From: Gracilaria caudata | Lineage: Eukaryota; Rhodophyta; Florideophyceae; Gracilariales; Gracilariaceae | Direction of reading: 5' to 3' | Length of the DNA stretch: 17,687 nt | Assembly: GCA_030374735.1 (NCBI GenBank) | Contig: JASCIV010000517.1 | Location: forward strand, 1-17,687 | Shown: positions 8,352 through 16,371 of the stretch, one piece after another | How positions within the stretch are numbered: position 1 is the stretch's first letter | How the letters are laid out: the number at the start of each line of letters is the position of its first letter | Position numbers and translations under genes: made by a program | The notes under the pieces: generated by a model | What the model was told of the DNA's origin: nothing | The model's database searches: none | Seen by the model: the letters and a program-made list of their open reading frames with translations, nothing else

Positions 8352-9366
8352 TCAGTATTCAGAAAACTGCGAATGACCACTTTGTTTGGCATGGACAGCG
8401 ACTTGTTGTTCTCCTTTCAACACGACACCGCACTGGCCACACTTAAAGCTGGCGTTGGCTGTATCTGTGTACTTTCTTGCGTCGTGCTGCGCTTGGGCTA
8501 CCTTCCTCACATGGTCGAGAACGATGGTGTCATGCACTTCGAACTGCGTCACATCTAACTCCAGCGATGAGGATGCGCCACCGAGCGCAAGGGCCACGTA
8601 ATTGTAATGGATTCCGTCATAGATGAGAAAACCAACGGTGTGGTATCCATTACCTTCGCCGTAACGGTCCAACCGCATCGTCTTGACATCGAATGCAGCG
8701 AGCTCTATCTTGAAATGTGTAGCAAGAATAGAAAGTTCAATGGCTCCACCCCATGAGTTATCATTCATGATCCAAACCTGGTATTCGTAGTTGGATCGAC
8801 CCAAAAAGGCCTCACCATATAAGTCTGGCTGAAGGGCTACTGCGTCTCGTACAATTGTTCTTAATGATACTGGTGATTGCGCAGCGCGTCCGAGAAGGGC
8901 ATTAACAGAGCGGAAAAGGCACGAGTTATCGTCTGGAACCTCTCGAATAACGAGCTTGCCATTTGACAGAATGGATGAAGGCGGAATAGATGAATTAGTA
9001 GTGGCGGAAGATGCAGGGGGCTTAGTAGTACTTCGTGCAATTGGTTGTGGCGCAGATGAGACGGGTGACGTTGTGGACTGGACGACGAGCACATCTCCGT
9101 GGGATAAAACAGAAGATAAGGGCGATTCGTCATCAGCGGCAAGGGGTCTTGGAGGGAAACCGCTGCGCACTGCGTGCAAAGTAAGAAAGCAAGGAGGAGG
9201 ACAGAAGGGAGCAGTTAAGGAGTCAGAAAAATACAGCCTGAAGATGTTGAGAGAGAAAGAACATACGCGATGTAGCACCTAATTGAGCCTTGAGCGATCC
9301 AAAAGTGGAGGCCGGGTCGACCTGCAGGTCGGCGACGCCCCGACTGGAGCGCACTCGCAGCTTCAT
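8352..9366 (-). CDS. OTU1: Deubiquitinase OTU1/YOD1 (UBX-like + OTU + C2H2 finger, two exons)
   Basis: Cysteine deubiquitinase that works with the Cdc48/p97 ATPase in ER-associated degradation. Exon 1 (9267-9366) encodes MKLRVRSSRGVADLQV, the first half of the UBX-like Cdc48-binding domain. Exon 2 (8352-9169) continues it with RSGFPPRPL and GDVLVVQ. Spliced length is 305 aa. After a Ser/Thr/Pro linker (about 65-100) the OTU domain begins with REVPDDNSCLFRSVNALLG, giving D114 and nucleophile C117. The catalytic His is H221 in DGIHYNYVAL. The C-terminus has a C2H2 finger (C277, C280, H293, H299). All three OTU1 modules are present with catalytic residues intact. It converges on TRM9 (163-bp spacer) and is divergent from the M14-like gene. 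The minus-strand frame running from 9278 to 9170 is intron, not protein. Confidence 0.93.
9170..9266 (-). other. OTU1 intron (97 bp, GT-AG)
   Basis: On the minus strand it starts GTATGTTC and ends TTTGCACGCAG after a long pyrimidine-rich tract; TCTGACTCCTTAACTG offers branch points. Phase 1: the split codon C|TG gives Leu34 and joins the two halves of the UBX-like domain in frame. The next CAG, 7 nt downstream, would shift the frame. Confidence 0.88.
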
Positions 9367-9818
9367 TTGACGAGCGCAACAATTGGAGTTTGGTGACAGC
9401 GAAGCACGGCGATTGTCAGGGCGACGAACAAAGGAGGTTTTGGGAAGGGCAGCGCGCCGCGGGTGTAGCGTTCCTTGTATCTGGGGAGCGACGAACGGGT
9501 GGAGCTGCAGTGGGAAGGATGCAGTGCCGAGTAGCGTTCTACCCCACTGCCGCGCTTGTTTTTGTAACTGAAGTTGCGCTTCGTGTGGCCATTTGTCCGC
9601 GGCGCATTGGGCGAGACGTGCTTACACCTGACGCGAAGAACCGGCGCTGGCTGTTCGAATTGCGAGCGTCAACGCCACGCATTGTTGTTCGCCGCTTTGG
9701 GCGTGCCGTGCACGCGTTGCGCTTCGCTTCATCTCCAGCAGTGAGTCTTCCATCTTCGGCCGGGCGTGGTCCCGCGCATCATGCCTTGACGTGCCTGCTG
9801 AACATCGAAACAATAGTC
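9367..9818. promoter_or_regulatory. Divergent promoter region OTU1 / M14-like gene
   Basis: 452 bp head-to-head spacer. The M14-like frame has no stop back to 9390, but the translated stretch is Arg/Ala-rich without domain similarity and would place a signal peptide internally. It is therefore read as leader and promoter. GC-rich with many CG dinucleotides. No specific site is assigned. Confidence 0.4.
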
Positions 9819-11480
9819 ATGCGCCTTCTTCATGTCGTCCTTCTGCACTTGCTGTTTCCATGCTTCCTGTGCTTCGAGAGCTTGATCCTGGCGCAGGGCG
9901 AGCTTCGAAAGGATCGTCCAGTGCGCCCGTTGCACTTTGCCGCCCCGGATTGGAACCTGTATCATCGTACTAGCAATCTGTTCAAAGCGCTTTTGGACAC
10001 TGCTCAATCTTGTCAAGGTTTCACCGTCACCCCATATATCATCGATGCTGGCCATTCTCTCACACCTGAACAACCCCCCAAGTCCGTACCAGTAACTACT
10101 GACTCTCACTTGCCTCCTTCTGGGGCCGATGGACTCTTGTACTTCACCGTCCGTTCTCGGTCGTCTCCTCGCTTCTTGCTACGAGCAAAGCCAACGCCCA
10201 AAACGCGCTCTGTATTCGTCTTTGGTGAGGAGGGACGTGACTTGCTAACTTCAGAGATCTCCTTACGCGTCCTTTCGAAACTCTGCAGCAATGATACTTT
10301 TATGCTTTCTCTCCCTTTGCAGGCGGAGCTCATTCTCGTCCCTGTTGCAAATCCTGACGGTCGAACCATCGCCGAAATGGGTCGTCGCTGTGACCGCACC
10401 AACGCTAACGACGTCGAGCTCGATAGAAACTGGGCATCATTCTGGCGCTTCGAAGAAGATTCACAACAGAATGCCACGAAGACCAAGGTTTCCGCCATTC
10501 GTGCTGCGGTTTCACGACGCTTCTCACGCGCTGACGCACCTACCGACGAAATTGTGTCGCCAATATCCGGGACACACCCCTTCTCGGAGCCTGAGTCTAG
10601 GGCTCTGAGAAATCTTGTGTTTCTTATGCGCCCTACTAGCTACGTCAGTGTTCGTACAGGTGCCCCGGCCATTACGGTCCCGTGGGATTGTAAGGACCAG
10701 CGGTTACCTGGAGCGCAATTCACACGGCTATCACAAGTTATGAAGAGCGTTAACGCGGCGCATTGCAGTCGATGTAAATCTGGATCTTTGAGAAATGTTA
10801 CAGGCGTGATGAAATGCGGAACAAGTACAGATTATATGTATGGCACCATGAGAGTGCCATTCGTGTACTCCTGGCATGTGTATGATGCCGAAGCACCCCA
10901 GGGGGATTGTTTCCGGAAACATAACCCCGTGAGCAAGGCAGCATACGAGCGCATTACCAACAACTGGGCAGGGGCTGTTCTTAACTTCTCGCTCGCTGTG
11001 CAACATTGGATGACATTAGAGAGTGAACAGGGAGTCGATGTCGCTGAGCAAAATGCCTCCCTCGCGGCAGCAGAGGCTACTGTATGGCGTGCAGAGGCTA
11101 TCGCCAAAGGTATGCCAGACCCGGAAAGTGCTGACTTGGACGCTACCACCAGCAGTGTTGATGAGAACCTAGGGACTGCGAAGAACCAAACAGCGAAAGA
11201 AACAGGAGACAAAGGAGACCAGCACAAAAACGACAAGCCTGCGTCGATGGCGATTGCAGACGAAGTACCTTCGCATCAAGAACATATCGAACACAAATTG
11301 TCTGACGCAGACGATAGCGAATATCACCTCCGGTTTCTTACTGGATGGGCAGGTGCTTGGGCATCTCTAGGCATTCTCAGTCTAGGCCTGTTCATTGCGA
11401 AGCGTTACTTTTTTGGGGATCGACGAAGGCGATATAGATACCGTTCGCGTGGCCCAAGATTGCCCGGAAAGAGGGCGTAA
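9819..11480 (+). CDS. M14 carboxypeptidase-like type I membrane protein, active site lost
   Basis: 553 aa from the ATG at 9819, chosen because it gives a good signal peptide (MRLLHVVLLHLLFPCFLCF). The ectodomain follows the M14 fold order: VFVFGEEGRDLLTSE (134-148), LVPVANPDGR, RTNANDVELDRNW (193-205), PFSEPESRAL, YVSVRTG, GTSTDYMYG, SWHVYDAE, and DCFRKHNP near the end. Where active M14 enzymes have HxxE...H for zinc and Glu for catalysis, this protein has E138 and D141, R279, and H353. The substrate Arg (R203 in DRNW) is kept. After an acidic, Gln/Asn-rich stalk comes one membrane span (about 506-528) and a strongly basic cytosolic tail. It has several N-glycosylation sequons. It is probably a secretory-pathway or surface pseudo-peptidase with a binding or adaptor role. 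Fold relationship is fairly secure; function is unknown. Confidence 0.82.
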   Translation: MRLLHVVLLHLLFPCFLCFESLILAQGELRKDRPVRPLHFAAPDWNLYHRTSNLFKALLDTAQSCQGFTVTPYIIDAGHSLTPEQPPKSVPVTTDSHLPPSGADGLLYFTVRSRSSPRFLLRAKPTPKTRSVFVFGEEGRDLLTSEISLRVLSKLCSNDTFMLSLPLQAELILVPVANPDGRTIAEMGRRCDRTNANDVELDRNWASFWRFEEDSQQNATKTKVSAIRAAVSRRFSRADAPTDEIVSPISGTHPFSEPESRALRNLVFLMRPTSYVSVRTGAPAITVPWDCKDQRLPGAQFTRLSQVMKSVNAAHCSRCKSGSLRNVTGVMKCGTSTDYMYGTMRVPFVYSWHVYDAEAPQGDCFRKHNPVSKAAYERITNNWAGAVLNFSLAVQHWMTLESEQGVDVAEQNASLAAAEATVWRAEAIAKGMPDPESADLDATTSSVDENLGTAKNQTAKETGDKGDQHKNDKPASMAIADEVPSHQEHIEHKLSDADDSEYHLRFLTGWAGAWASLGILSLGLFIAKRYFFGDRRRRYRYRSRGPRLPGKRA

Positions 11481-12808
11481 TTGGCTGCTCATGCGGATCC
11501 AACTACGAGTAATTGTCTTCGGGATCGATTATGTCCATCAACCTCAATCCACGAGCTGCAAATTCTGTGGAAGAGTACGACAAGTTCATGGCGCACCATA
11601 CCAAGACTCAATAACACGTTGGGGCGAATATCAAAGCCAACCATATCAAATCTCGGATCACTCGGTAATTTCCCATTACCCGGAAACGTTTGAAGTCGTG
11701 GATTCGAAAATACTCACCGACTTCCACGTAGTGCCGCCATTGTGGGGAAATCAAAAGATGAAGTATCGTTCTGCGCAATCCACACATTCACATCGCCCTT
11801 CATTTGTTTCAAACACCAGATGGATACAACATTTACAACCAACTGAACGTCAAGTATGTCCATCGTCTCCGTGGTCGTAAACCACCAAGGAAGCGATTAC
11901 CTACAGCGTGCGTGACTCCTTCGACTTGTGTTCCCAGCGGCACTGACACGCTTCGCGCCAGCGCGATATGACAAGGACAACATTAAGAGTGTTAAGAGAG
12001 TTAACTTTATTTCTTTCTCCCAGTATGCGCTTGCGCTTGAGAAGGGAACAGTCAGGACCAATAATGCAACATCTACACATTCATCTTCTGCAATAGTAGA
12101 TAACAGAACTTTTCGCTTTTTGGATAGTACACCTGAAAGGCGGCATATTGTCAAAGCCATTTCTAGATCAGTATAGGTTGTTCCACGTGAAGTCCCGCGC
12201 GTTGGCCCGGGGCGCTGCTTATGATCTTGGCGCTGTGATTTGGTCTCCATACGCTCGTATTGCAGGACCAACTCCGTTTTTCGAACCCTTTCTTTTCCGC
12301 TTTGAGCTCTGAGGTTGTTGACAGATACTTCCGTTAGTCAAGATATCTCTATCAGCTTCGAAACAAGGAACAGGCGCTGTCCAAAATTGTGTTTCCAGCT
12401 GAAATAACAAAAAGGATGCACACGCGGTCACTGACGCTTTCGGGTTGCATGCAAAACCCGAACATAGACATGCGATTGCTTGTTATCTTAGGTTTCATTT
12501 GCATTCTACGCTTCGAACGACTATGATCCACGCGGGTCGTGAGTATCTCACGCTCAAGAGTCTTGATGTGAGCGCATAAGGAAAACGCTTCGTTTTGGCC
12601 TATGTATAAAAGTTATGTTCAAGTCCCTGTACTCAAATGAAGAAATGGATTAAGTCAATAGATAATAAGGCGGTCGGCATGACTTCCTCCAATGCACGAA
12701 CGTATGTCACTGGAAAAGCTGTCTCAGAACGTGAAGCCAAAGCCTGACTGCAGAGTACAACATACACTCATTCATATCAAGGACTAGGCATTTCGATAAA
12801 CAGATAAT
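11481..12808. other. 1.3-kb stretch without a supportable gene
   Basis: Several frames are open on both strands but none has a recognisable domain. A minus-strand frame at 11897-12271 (124 aa) competes with a plus-strand frame at 11928-12176. A minus-strand pair of exons could be drawn at 11718-11863 and 11489-11564, with a good GTGAGT donor and a TTCCACAG acceptor giving 73 aa, but it matches nothing known. Around 12525-12575 there are short palindromes (GTGAGTATCTCAC, TCAAGAGTCTTGA). TATAAA-like sequence occurs at about 12604-12610. The interval holds the 3' ends of the M14-like (+) and Cys-rich (-) genes, which are convergent. Confidence 0.45.
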
Positions 12809-13510
12809 TCAGTCCAATGTTGACCTTAAAGACTTGAGATGTCTTCGTGCCCCTCGCTGCAAGGTTCGAAGTTCCTTCATATCAGGGCCAAGATCTAGAG
12901 GTCCCTTGCCAGGCGTAGTTTGCTTTTGATAATCCTCTTTCAAACGAAGAAGCCGTCCACGAAGCATAATTTGAATTCTTCGGGCTTTTCCCTTAAGTTC
13001 AGGCCTTAGAAAAGCCGAAATCCCAGAAATAACTAGAACCAGGATTACGCAGGATACGAACAAAGATCTTGAACTTGTTCCTTTCTTCGCCATGGAAACA
13101 TCTGGGGTTACGGCGGTCTTTGCATTTGACGGGTTTCCGTTTGCGCGATCAGCGGTTGCTTTACTTATTTCCTCCGTCTCGAACACATCAGGTGCAGGGT
13201 TCGCAAGACACATAGCCAGCCATGATTTTGCTCCTTTAACAATGGAAGAAGACCACTCACACCTTTGTGAACACTTCGACCAAGAATTTCTGTTGATTAA
13301 AGACTTCAGGGAAAATGTGCAGACCCGTGAACATTTCCCTGTTGAATAAAATGAAATACACTCTTCCCCCTTTACCAAATTAGCATAGTTTTTAAGCAAT
13401 GTAGCGCATTGACTTCCTTCTGAACAGTGCTCGTCCCAAACACCACCGTAAGCAAGACTTACCACGCCGAACATCCATGCCAAGGAGAAAGCAAGGCGCA
13501 GACGGCACAT
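12809..13510 (-). CDS. Cys-rich type I membrane protein, unknown family
   Basis: I do not recognise this protein. It is 233 aa with a clear architecture: a signal peptide (about 1-22, cleavage near AYGG), a small luminal or extracellular domain with eight Cys (29, 35, 51, 60, 64, 80, 84, 101), a Ser/Thr/Asn-rich stalk (about 108-148), one membrane span (about 149-168, LFVSCVILVLVISGISAFL), and a cytosolic tail rich in Lys/Arg that looks helical. Cys spacing is C-x5-C-x15-C-x8-C-x3-C-x15-C-x3-C-x16-C. It contains two CX3C motifs 15 residues apart, the pattern of disulfide-paired helical hairpins. A twin CX3C is typical of small mitochondrial Tim proteins, but the signal peptide and membrane anchor argue for the secretory route. 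The even Cys number suggests four disulfides. It is probably a real gene because signal, domain and anchor are coherent. Its M14-like neighbour shares the signal/TM/basic-tail layout. Confidence 0.72.
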   Translation of the reverse strand: MCRLRLAFSLAWMFGVVSLAYGGVWDEHCSEGSQCATLLKNYANLVKGEECISFYSTGKCSRVCTFSLKSLINRNSWSKCSQRCEWSSSIVKGAKSWLAMCLANPAPDVFETEEISKATADRANGNPSNAKTAVTPDVSMAKKGTSSRSLFVSCVILVLVISGISAFLRPELKGKARRIQIMLRGRLLRLKEDYQKQTTPGKGPLDLGPDMKELRTLQRGARRHLKSLRSTLD

Positions 13511-13516
13511 TGCTCT

Positions 13517-13639
13517 TGCAAGATAGAAGCTCTGCTCTGAAGCACGTGTTCTCGTTCTTCAGGGACTGCCTCGAGCCATTTGGTGCTGCCTGAAGGGCAT
13601 GTTCTCGATGCAGGGTTCTCGATGCAGGGCTATCTTGCA
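13517..13639. repeat. Nested inverted and tandem repeat upstream of the Cys-rich gene
   Basis: TGCAAGATAG at 13517-13526 is the exact reverse complement of CTATCTTGCA at 13630-13639. Inside these arms CTTCAGG (13557-13563) pairs with CCTGAAG (13589-13595). GTTCTCGATGCAGG is repeated perfectly in tandem at 13601-13614 and 13615-13628, and TGTTCTCG also occurs at 13548-13555. It lies directly upstream of the minus-strand start at 13510, so it may be in the 5' leader. Confidence 0.55.
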
Positions 13640-14265
13640 GAAGAGAAAGAGACGTTTGCTTCACTTTGTGCCTGGCGCTCTACATGTCTAATCTGTAATG
13701 CATGGCGGTCTCAGGGAGCCGGTGGCACGTGTTGGTAGCTGACGCTGTAAGTTTCTACAGAGTGCTTTCTAGCTAGGCGACGGACAAAAATAAATTCTCG
13801 TGCATCTGCGCCCCATCTCTGGGCACGGGCTCTTCGTGTCCAGAGAAAGACGATGGCGCACAGTCCAGCAGCCCCGTGTGTCAAAAGCCAGGCGGCACAT
13901 CGGTCTCGCAAGGGGCATGGGGGTATGAGACACGGCATCAGAATCAATATGATCTTAATGTTAGGAAGGACTGTACGGACTGAAAATTGTCGAGCTCAAT
14001 GTCGGCTTGGAGCATGCGGCGCAGGCGCGTTCGAGATCAAAGGCGTCATGTTTGAGCGCACGGCAGATCGCAATTGCGCATTCTTTTCGAAAGGAGTTTA
14101 AGTTTGCGCAGGGCGCCTTCCTGGACTGCCGCGGCGTCAGGAGGCTGTGCCTCCACTGGAACGGGGTCAGACGGCATGGACTTTACGCGGGGGGCAAGGA
14201 AGGAGGGTATACCTAAGGTAGGTGCAACAAGTAGAGATCTTTACCCGCGATGCATCCAGGAAAGT

Positions 14266-14341
14266 AGCGAACGCTACTGTACAAATGTACTGTACCACTA
14301 CGAACTTCTCGCCATACCGTCTGTACTGTAGTGCGTTCGCT
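14266..14341. repeat. Long imperfect inverted repeat with TACTGTA copies
   Basis: The arm AGCGAACGCTACTGTAC (14266-14282) pairs with GTACTGTAGTGCGTTCGCT (14323-14341): nine perfect outer pairs, a 2-nt bulge, then eight more positions with one mismatch. TACTGTA occurs three times (14275, 14288, 14324). A small hairpin GTACA-AA-TGTAC sits at 14279-14290. It could be a cruciform, an RNA hairpin or a cluster of dyad protein sites. Confidence 0.6.
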
Positions 14342-14374
14342 GTCCAACGCCGGCGCCTTGCCAGCAACGCCGCT

Positions 14375-14407
14375 GCCAACGTGTCACGTAACGTGACACA
14401 CGTTGGC
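14375..14407. repeat. 33-nt near-perfect palindrome with two ACGT cores
   Basis: GCCAACGTGTCACGT (14375-14389), a single central A, then ACGTGACACACGTTGGC (14391-14407). The arms pair over 15 bp with one 2-nt bulge (the extra AC). The centre TCACGTAACGTGA carries two ACGT cores in CACGT/ACGTG context, the type bound by plant and algal bZIP or bHLH factors. It lies about 400 bp upstream of the APH-type gene. The regulatory role is inferred. Confidence 0.6.
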
Positions 14408-14801
14408 CTGGAAACCACCCTCCAAGAACGGATTACAGCATCATGATCAGATGATCAGCCGTCAATCTGTGCCAAATGCTCTCAGGCCCTACCACGACGC
14501 CCAGCCTCTCCACGTGAGGGCGCAACGCACACACGTTCTCTCTCTTTGATTCCCTCTTTTGCAGCTTTAGACCCGCATCCCAGCGGCGATCAATCGGCGC
14601 CGACTTGCTCCTGCCACAGGAGCCTACGGTCTCAGCTGAGACCCCCAGAGCGGCATAAACAAAATTGCGTTCATTCATCCCAACGTCGTGTGAACATGTT
14701 TACTCGCAATCGTCTTCGTATATCCCTTGACCTTCCAGGACTTCGCTTTGTATCTGAGGATCACGGTGCCATATTGATCGCCCGCAAGACCAACTGCAAA
14801 A

Positions 14802-16319
14802 ATGAACTACACCCGCATGTCATCCTCGTCCTGTGATGGGGCAAATAGCCTAAGCGAATCTGAATCCCATTCGCCAGATTCTGATTCAGAAGGCTCCTTT
14901 TATTGGGTGGAATACGTGCGCGTTCTGTTATTAAACACCGCCGGAACGCATGCGTTCATGTGTTCTGAGAATGGACGGTGGGACCTTCCGTACTTTGTTT
15001 ACAACGACATGGATTCTGGAGACTACGCTAGATGCTGCGCGGATTTTCAATCTATGCTTTCCATAGACTCTAGAAAGCCTCTGTTTACTGCATTAGTTGA
15101 ACTGCTTGGGGCCGAAGCTGCTCTTAAACCCCGTGGATATGTTGAACCAAAGAGTTCTGACGTTGGTTTCGCAAGACTACTGTGGGTTGAACCACACACT
15201 GAAATACAACAGCTTCCGAATAACTGTCAATGGAAAGACGCACAGTTTGTTAGCACCATCAAAGCCGATGAGAGCTATGACACAGCACTACATGTGGTCA
15301 TTGAGCGCGTCAATGCTGTTTTGACGCGAGATGAGTCCTTATTTAGACTGCTTCGGGAACCACGCCATCAGATGGGCTGGCATTCAAAAGTATGCAGTTG
15401 GTTGACCGCGCTTGTTGAAAACAATGGCAACGCGGTACGAAGCGAAGTAATCCAAATGAAAGTGGGTCCGTCGTGCAACACTCTGAAAGTAAACTCATCG
15501 GATGGGTGGTTTTACTTAAAAGCACCGCATGGAGATACTTCTGAAATAGAACTTACAAACTCCATTGCCACCTTATTTCCAGAGTTCACGATAGACATGT
15601 TAGGTGTTACGATGGAGCACAAAGCATTCGTTACGAGGGAGTTTCAAGAGGAAGAAGACTTTGATGTACAGGACGCATTGAAAACACTCGCAGCTTTGCA
15701 ACAAGCCTCAATCGCATCAAAAGATCATCTGATAAAGACAGGTTGCCCGGTACGAGGTCCCAGAGAAATGTTAGCTGAAGTTCGAAAGTGGTCAAGCGAT
15801 CCGAAGTACGTTGAAAAAGGATATAAGCAACGAGAATTGAAACATTTGATTCCGTCTCTGGGGAAAATGCTAACCAGACTACAAGAGTTCAATCTGCCTC
15901 TTACTCTCACACATGGTGACTTTGCCATGCGCAATATTGGCTTCAAGACGGACCCCCGTGGCAACAAGCGCATGATTCTGTTCGACTTTGAATACACCAG
16001 CTATTCTCATCCTTTCTTTGACTTGCATGAGATCTGTGAAGAACTGGAAGCGAACGAAGTGGAATCATATTTGAGACTATGGCTGGAGTACGAACCAATG
16101 CATCGTCTGCGGGAGGCTTATGAGATAGGAAAGGGGGTTGGGTGGATTTTGAAGATGTGGAAGATATGGGGCTACATGCAAGCTGACTGTTTCCAGTACG
16201 TCTGCCCATGGGATGAATTTCTTTTCATGTGCCACGTACATCTAGAGAAAGGAATGAAGAGCTACGAGTCCACTTTCATCATGCCCAACACAAGTGCATC
16301 AGTCGATGACCACAGGTAG
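14802..16319 (+). CDS. APH-type phosphotransferase with degenerate Nudix-like N-terminal region
   Basis: 505 aa, no intron. The first 30 residues are Ser-rich and acidic. Residues about 33-175 resemble a Nudix-like fold (VEYVRVLLLNTAGTHAF, then GRWDLPYF in the place of the usual WxLPGG), but no Nudix box glutamates are visible, so that part is probably inactive as a hydrolase. From about 193 an aminoglycoside-phosphotransferase/choline-kinase-like domain follows: a WHSKVCSWL helix, LKVNSSDGWFYLKA (K240, likely ATP Lys), a Glu in TSEIELTNSI (E248 or E250), the catalytic loop HGDFAMRN (371-378, D373 and N378), and the metal-binding DFE at 395-397. All kinase-core residues are intact. The substrate is not predictable; it could be a sugar, amino alcohol or small metabolite. 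The layout recalls bacterial Nudix-like/APH proteins. ATG context AAAAATGA is good; Met6 is an alternative start. Confidence 0.82.
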   Translation: MNYTRMSSSSCDGANSLSESESHSPDSDSEGSFYWVEYVRVLLLNTAGTHAFMCSENGRWDLPYFVYNDMDSGDYARCCADFQSMLSIDSRKPLFTALVELLGAEAALKPRGYVEPKSSDVGFARLLWVEPHTEIQQLPNNCQWKDAQFVSTIKADESYDTALHVVIERVNAVLTRDESLFRLLREPRHQMGWHSKVCSWLTALVENNGNAVRSEVIQMKVGPSCNTLKVNSSDGWFYLKAPHGDTSEIELTNSIATLFPEFTIDMLGVTMEHKAFVTREFQEEEDFDVQDALKTLAALQQASIASKDHLIKTGCPVRGPREMLAEVRKWSSDPKYVEKGYKQRELKHLIPSLGKMLTRLQEFNLPLTLTHGDFAMRNIGFKTDPRGNKRMILFDFEYTSYSHPFFDLHEICEELEANEVESYLRLWLEYEPMHRLREAYEIGKGVGWILKMWKIWGYMQADCFQYVCPWDEFLFMCHVHLEKGMKSYESTFIMPNTSASVDDHR

Positions 16320-16371
16320 AATTCGGTTACCTGTTGATGCGAGGGTACCCTGGTAGCCACGATCAGCGACG

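Larger units (their letters stand above)
13511..14801. other. Divergent upstream region rich in inverted repeats
   Basis: 1.29 kb between the starts of the Cys-rich gene (-) and the APH-type gene (+), so it holds both promoters. Small frames (for example about 75 aa minus at 13711-13938 with one hydrophobic stretch, and plus frames at 13853-14101 and 14546-14836) have no recognisable domain and overlap each other. The notable content is structural: repeats at 13517-13639, 14266-14341 and 14375-14407, listed separately. A pyrimidine tract ending CTTTTGCAG near 14557-14565 could be the acceptor of a 5'UTR intron for the downstream gene. Confidence 0.45.

Noticed and set aside
9170..9278. Minus-strand frame continuing the OTU1 ORF upstream (start MLHRVCSF)
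   Set aside because: It is intron sequence. Splicing from 9267 restores the UBX-like start MKLRVRS, which the long frame lacks.
9390..9818. 143-residue in-frame extension of the M14-like protein
   Set aside because: It would bury a good signal peptide inside the protein. It is Arg/Ala-rich with no domain and overlaps the OTU1 promoter interval.
11489..11863. Two-exon minus-strand gene (73 aa) with GTGAGT donor and TTCCACAG acceptor
   Set aside because: Splice signals are plausible but the protein matches nothing, and frames on the other strand are equally open.
11897..12271. 124-aa minus frame, and the 82-aa plus frame overlapping it
   Set aside because: They compete on opposite strands; neither has a domain, signal peptide or recognisable motif.
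12601..12632. tRNA gene suggested by TGTTCAAGTCCC (B-box-like)
   Set aside because: No matching A box, acceptor stem or cloverleaf can be drawn around it.
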